Program-made: the position numbers and the translations under genes
The notes under the pieces: model-generated
Seen by the model: only the letters and a program-made list of their open reading frames with translations
The model's database searches: none
What the model was told of the DNA's origin: nothing
Part shown: positions 31,209 through 32,299 of the stretch, in pieces
How positions within the stretch are numbered: the first letter of the stretch is position 1
Layout: each line of letters starts with the position of its first letter
Assembly (NCBI GenBank): GCA_025930755.1
Contig: JAICOJ010000031.1
Span: 1 to 32,299, forward strand
Direction of reading: 5' to 3'
Length of the DNA: 32,299 nucleotides
DNA from: Gemmatimonadaceae bacterium
Lineage (GTDB): Bacteria > Gemmatimonadota > Gemmatimonadetes > Gemmatimonadales > Gemmatimonadaceae

Positions 31209-32299
31209 ATGAGCAGGTCCTCGTTCTCAATGCGCGCGCGCACTCTCGCATGGACGCTCGCGCTGGCACTTCCCCTCGCGACAACCGTCGCGCAAACGCC
31301 GGCGCCGCCTCTCGCGAAGCCGATCGCCAAAGTCGACACCATTCACGGCGACATCCTCGTCGACAACTACTTCTGGCTGCGCGATCGCAAGAATCCCGAC
31401 GTCATCAAGTACCTCGAGGCGGAGAACGCCTACACGGACCAGATGACGAAGCATCTCGCTCCGCTCCAGGAGCAGCTGTACAAGGAGATGCTCGGTCGCA
31501 TCAAGCAGACGGATCTCTCCGTCCCCGTGCGCCGCGATTCTTTCTACTACTACACGCGTACCGAGGAGGGGAAGCAGTATCAGATCTACGCGCGCAAGAA
31601 GGGATCGCTCGACGCGCCCGAGGAAGTGCTGCTCGATGAGAACGTGATGGCGGCAGGGAAAGGCTACTTCCGCCTCGGCGGCACCCAGGTGAGCCCCGAC
31701 CACCGGCTGTTCGCGTTTCTCGTCGACACCGCCGGATCGGAGCACTTCACGCTCGTCGTGAAGAACATTGCGCGGGGCACGATGCTGCCCGATCAGATCC
31801 ACGACGTCCATTTCGGCATTCAGTGGGCGAACGACAATCGGACGCTGTTCTACACCCGCACCGACTCCGCCCAGCGCCCCGATCGCATTTTCCGCCACAC
31901 CCTCGGCATGCCGACGTCGAGCGATGTGATGGTGCACCATCAGCCGGACGTGCTGTTCGGCCTCGGCATTACCAAGACCAAGGACGATCGCTTTCTGCTC
32001 ATTGGGGACGAAAGCTTCACACAGTCCACCTGGTACTACATCGATGCGTACCGTCCGGGCGAATCGCCGAAGGTCATCTCGGCGGGACGACCGAACGTGG
32101 AGTACTCGGTGGAGCATCACGGCACCCATTTCTACATCCGTACCAACGACAACGCGACGAACTTCAGGCTCGTGCGCGCGCCGGACCGCGACCCGAATCC
32201 CGCGAACTGGACGACGGTGGTCCCGCACCGCGACTCGGTGCTGCTCGCCGACTTCGACGTCTTCCGGAATCACCTCGTGTTGATGGAGCGTGAAAAGGC
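31209..32299 (+). CDS. Prolyl-oligopeptidase (S9A)-family peptidase, N-terminal part
   Basis: A partial gene: 363 codons are present and the frame stays open to the window edge. The ATG follows AGGAGG at 31199-31204 with a 4-nt spacer. A signal peptide (MSRSSFSMRARTLAWTLALALPLATTVAQ) points to export. The mature start KVDTIHGDILVDNYFWLRDRKNPDVIKYLEAEN is the classic entry to oligopeptidase B/prolyl oligopeptidase, followed by beta-propeller blades (YYYTRTEEGKQYQIYARKKG, FRLGGTQVSPDHRLFAFLVD). The Ser/Asp/His catalytic domain lies beyond the window, so activity cannot be judged. Confidence 0.92.
   Translation, partial: MSRSSFSMRARTLAWTLALALPLATTVAQTPAPPLAKPIAKVDTIHGDILVDNYFWLRDRKNPDVIKYLEAENAYTDQMTKHLAPLQEQLYKEMLGRIKQTDLSVPVRRDSFYYYTRTEEGKQYQIYARKKGSLDAPEEVLLDENVMAAGKGYFRLGGTQVSPDHRLFAFLVDTAGSEHFTLVVKNIARGTMLPDQIHDVHFGIQWANDNRTLFYTRTDSAQRPDRIFRHTLGMPTSSDVMVHHQPDVLFGLGITKTKDDRFLLIGDESFTQSTWYYIDAYRPGESPKVISAGRPNVEYSVEHHGTHFYIRTNDNATNFRLVRAPDRDPNPANWTTVVPHRDSVLLADFDVFRNHLVLMEREK

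Overview
The window looks like chromosome from a high-GC (by eye about two-thirds GC), Gram-negative-type environmental bacterium. My best guess is Gemmatimonadota, with Acidobacteriota as an alternative. This rests on an inference from style: a SusC-like TonB receptor with a carboxypeptidase-regulatory N-terminus, a DUF2723 membrane protein, Tat-exported sugar oxidoreductases, and spacers filled with simple-unit inverted repeats. No rRNA is present to settle it. About 20 protein genes, two tRNA-Ser genes and one truncated gene fill the window; I see no insertion sequence, phage gene or CRISPR array.

Layout. 1-529: degenerate inverted repeat, tRNA-Ser(GCU) and a promoter region. 530-3292: TonB-dependent receptor. 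3424-5756 (minus): a possible leader peptide and hairpin, then mgsA-amtB-glnB with 4-nt start/stop overlaps. 5858-9250 (minus): DUF2723 protein, tRNA-Ser(UGA), beta-propeller lipoprotein. 9363-17445: two convergent sugar-oxidation gene sets. The plus set is TIM-barrel isomerase-like, GMC dehydrogenase, gluconate-dehydrogenase subunit-3-like and Gfo/Idh. The minus set is DUF1080, NupG-type MFS and Gfo/Idh. 17582-27683 (minus): a tight run valS, Ig-like lipoprotein, selA, gmhB, purN, duplicated M42 peptidase, purH. 27871-28659: BON-domain protein (minus). 28775-30906: a 50-aa membrane protein coupled to thrS. 31209-end: prolyl-oligopeptidase-family enzyme, cut by the window edge.

How it fits together. 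The 9.3-17.4 kb genes resemble an oxidative route for attacking glycosides: a GMC flavoenzyme oxidises a sugar hydroxyl, DUF1080 and TIM-barrel proteins cleave or rearrange the keto-glycoside, Gfo/Idh proteins reduce or interconvert the keto-sugar, and the MFS carrier imports it. The mgsA-amtB-glnB operon ties a glycolytic overflow enzyme to ammonium uptake and a PII protein that lacks the usual uridylylation tyrosine.

The strongest unexplained structure is in the spacers. Almost every gap over about 100 nt holds a long inverted repeat whose arms are built from short repeated units, with several unit families and two copies sharing a cruciform plan. A second genome-scale signal is the recurring octamer GCCTAACG, which forces rare TTA or CTA leucine codons inside genes.
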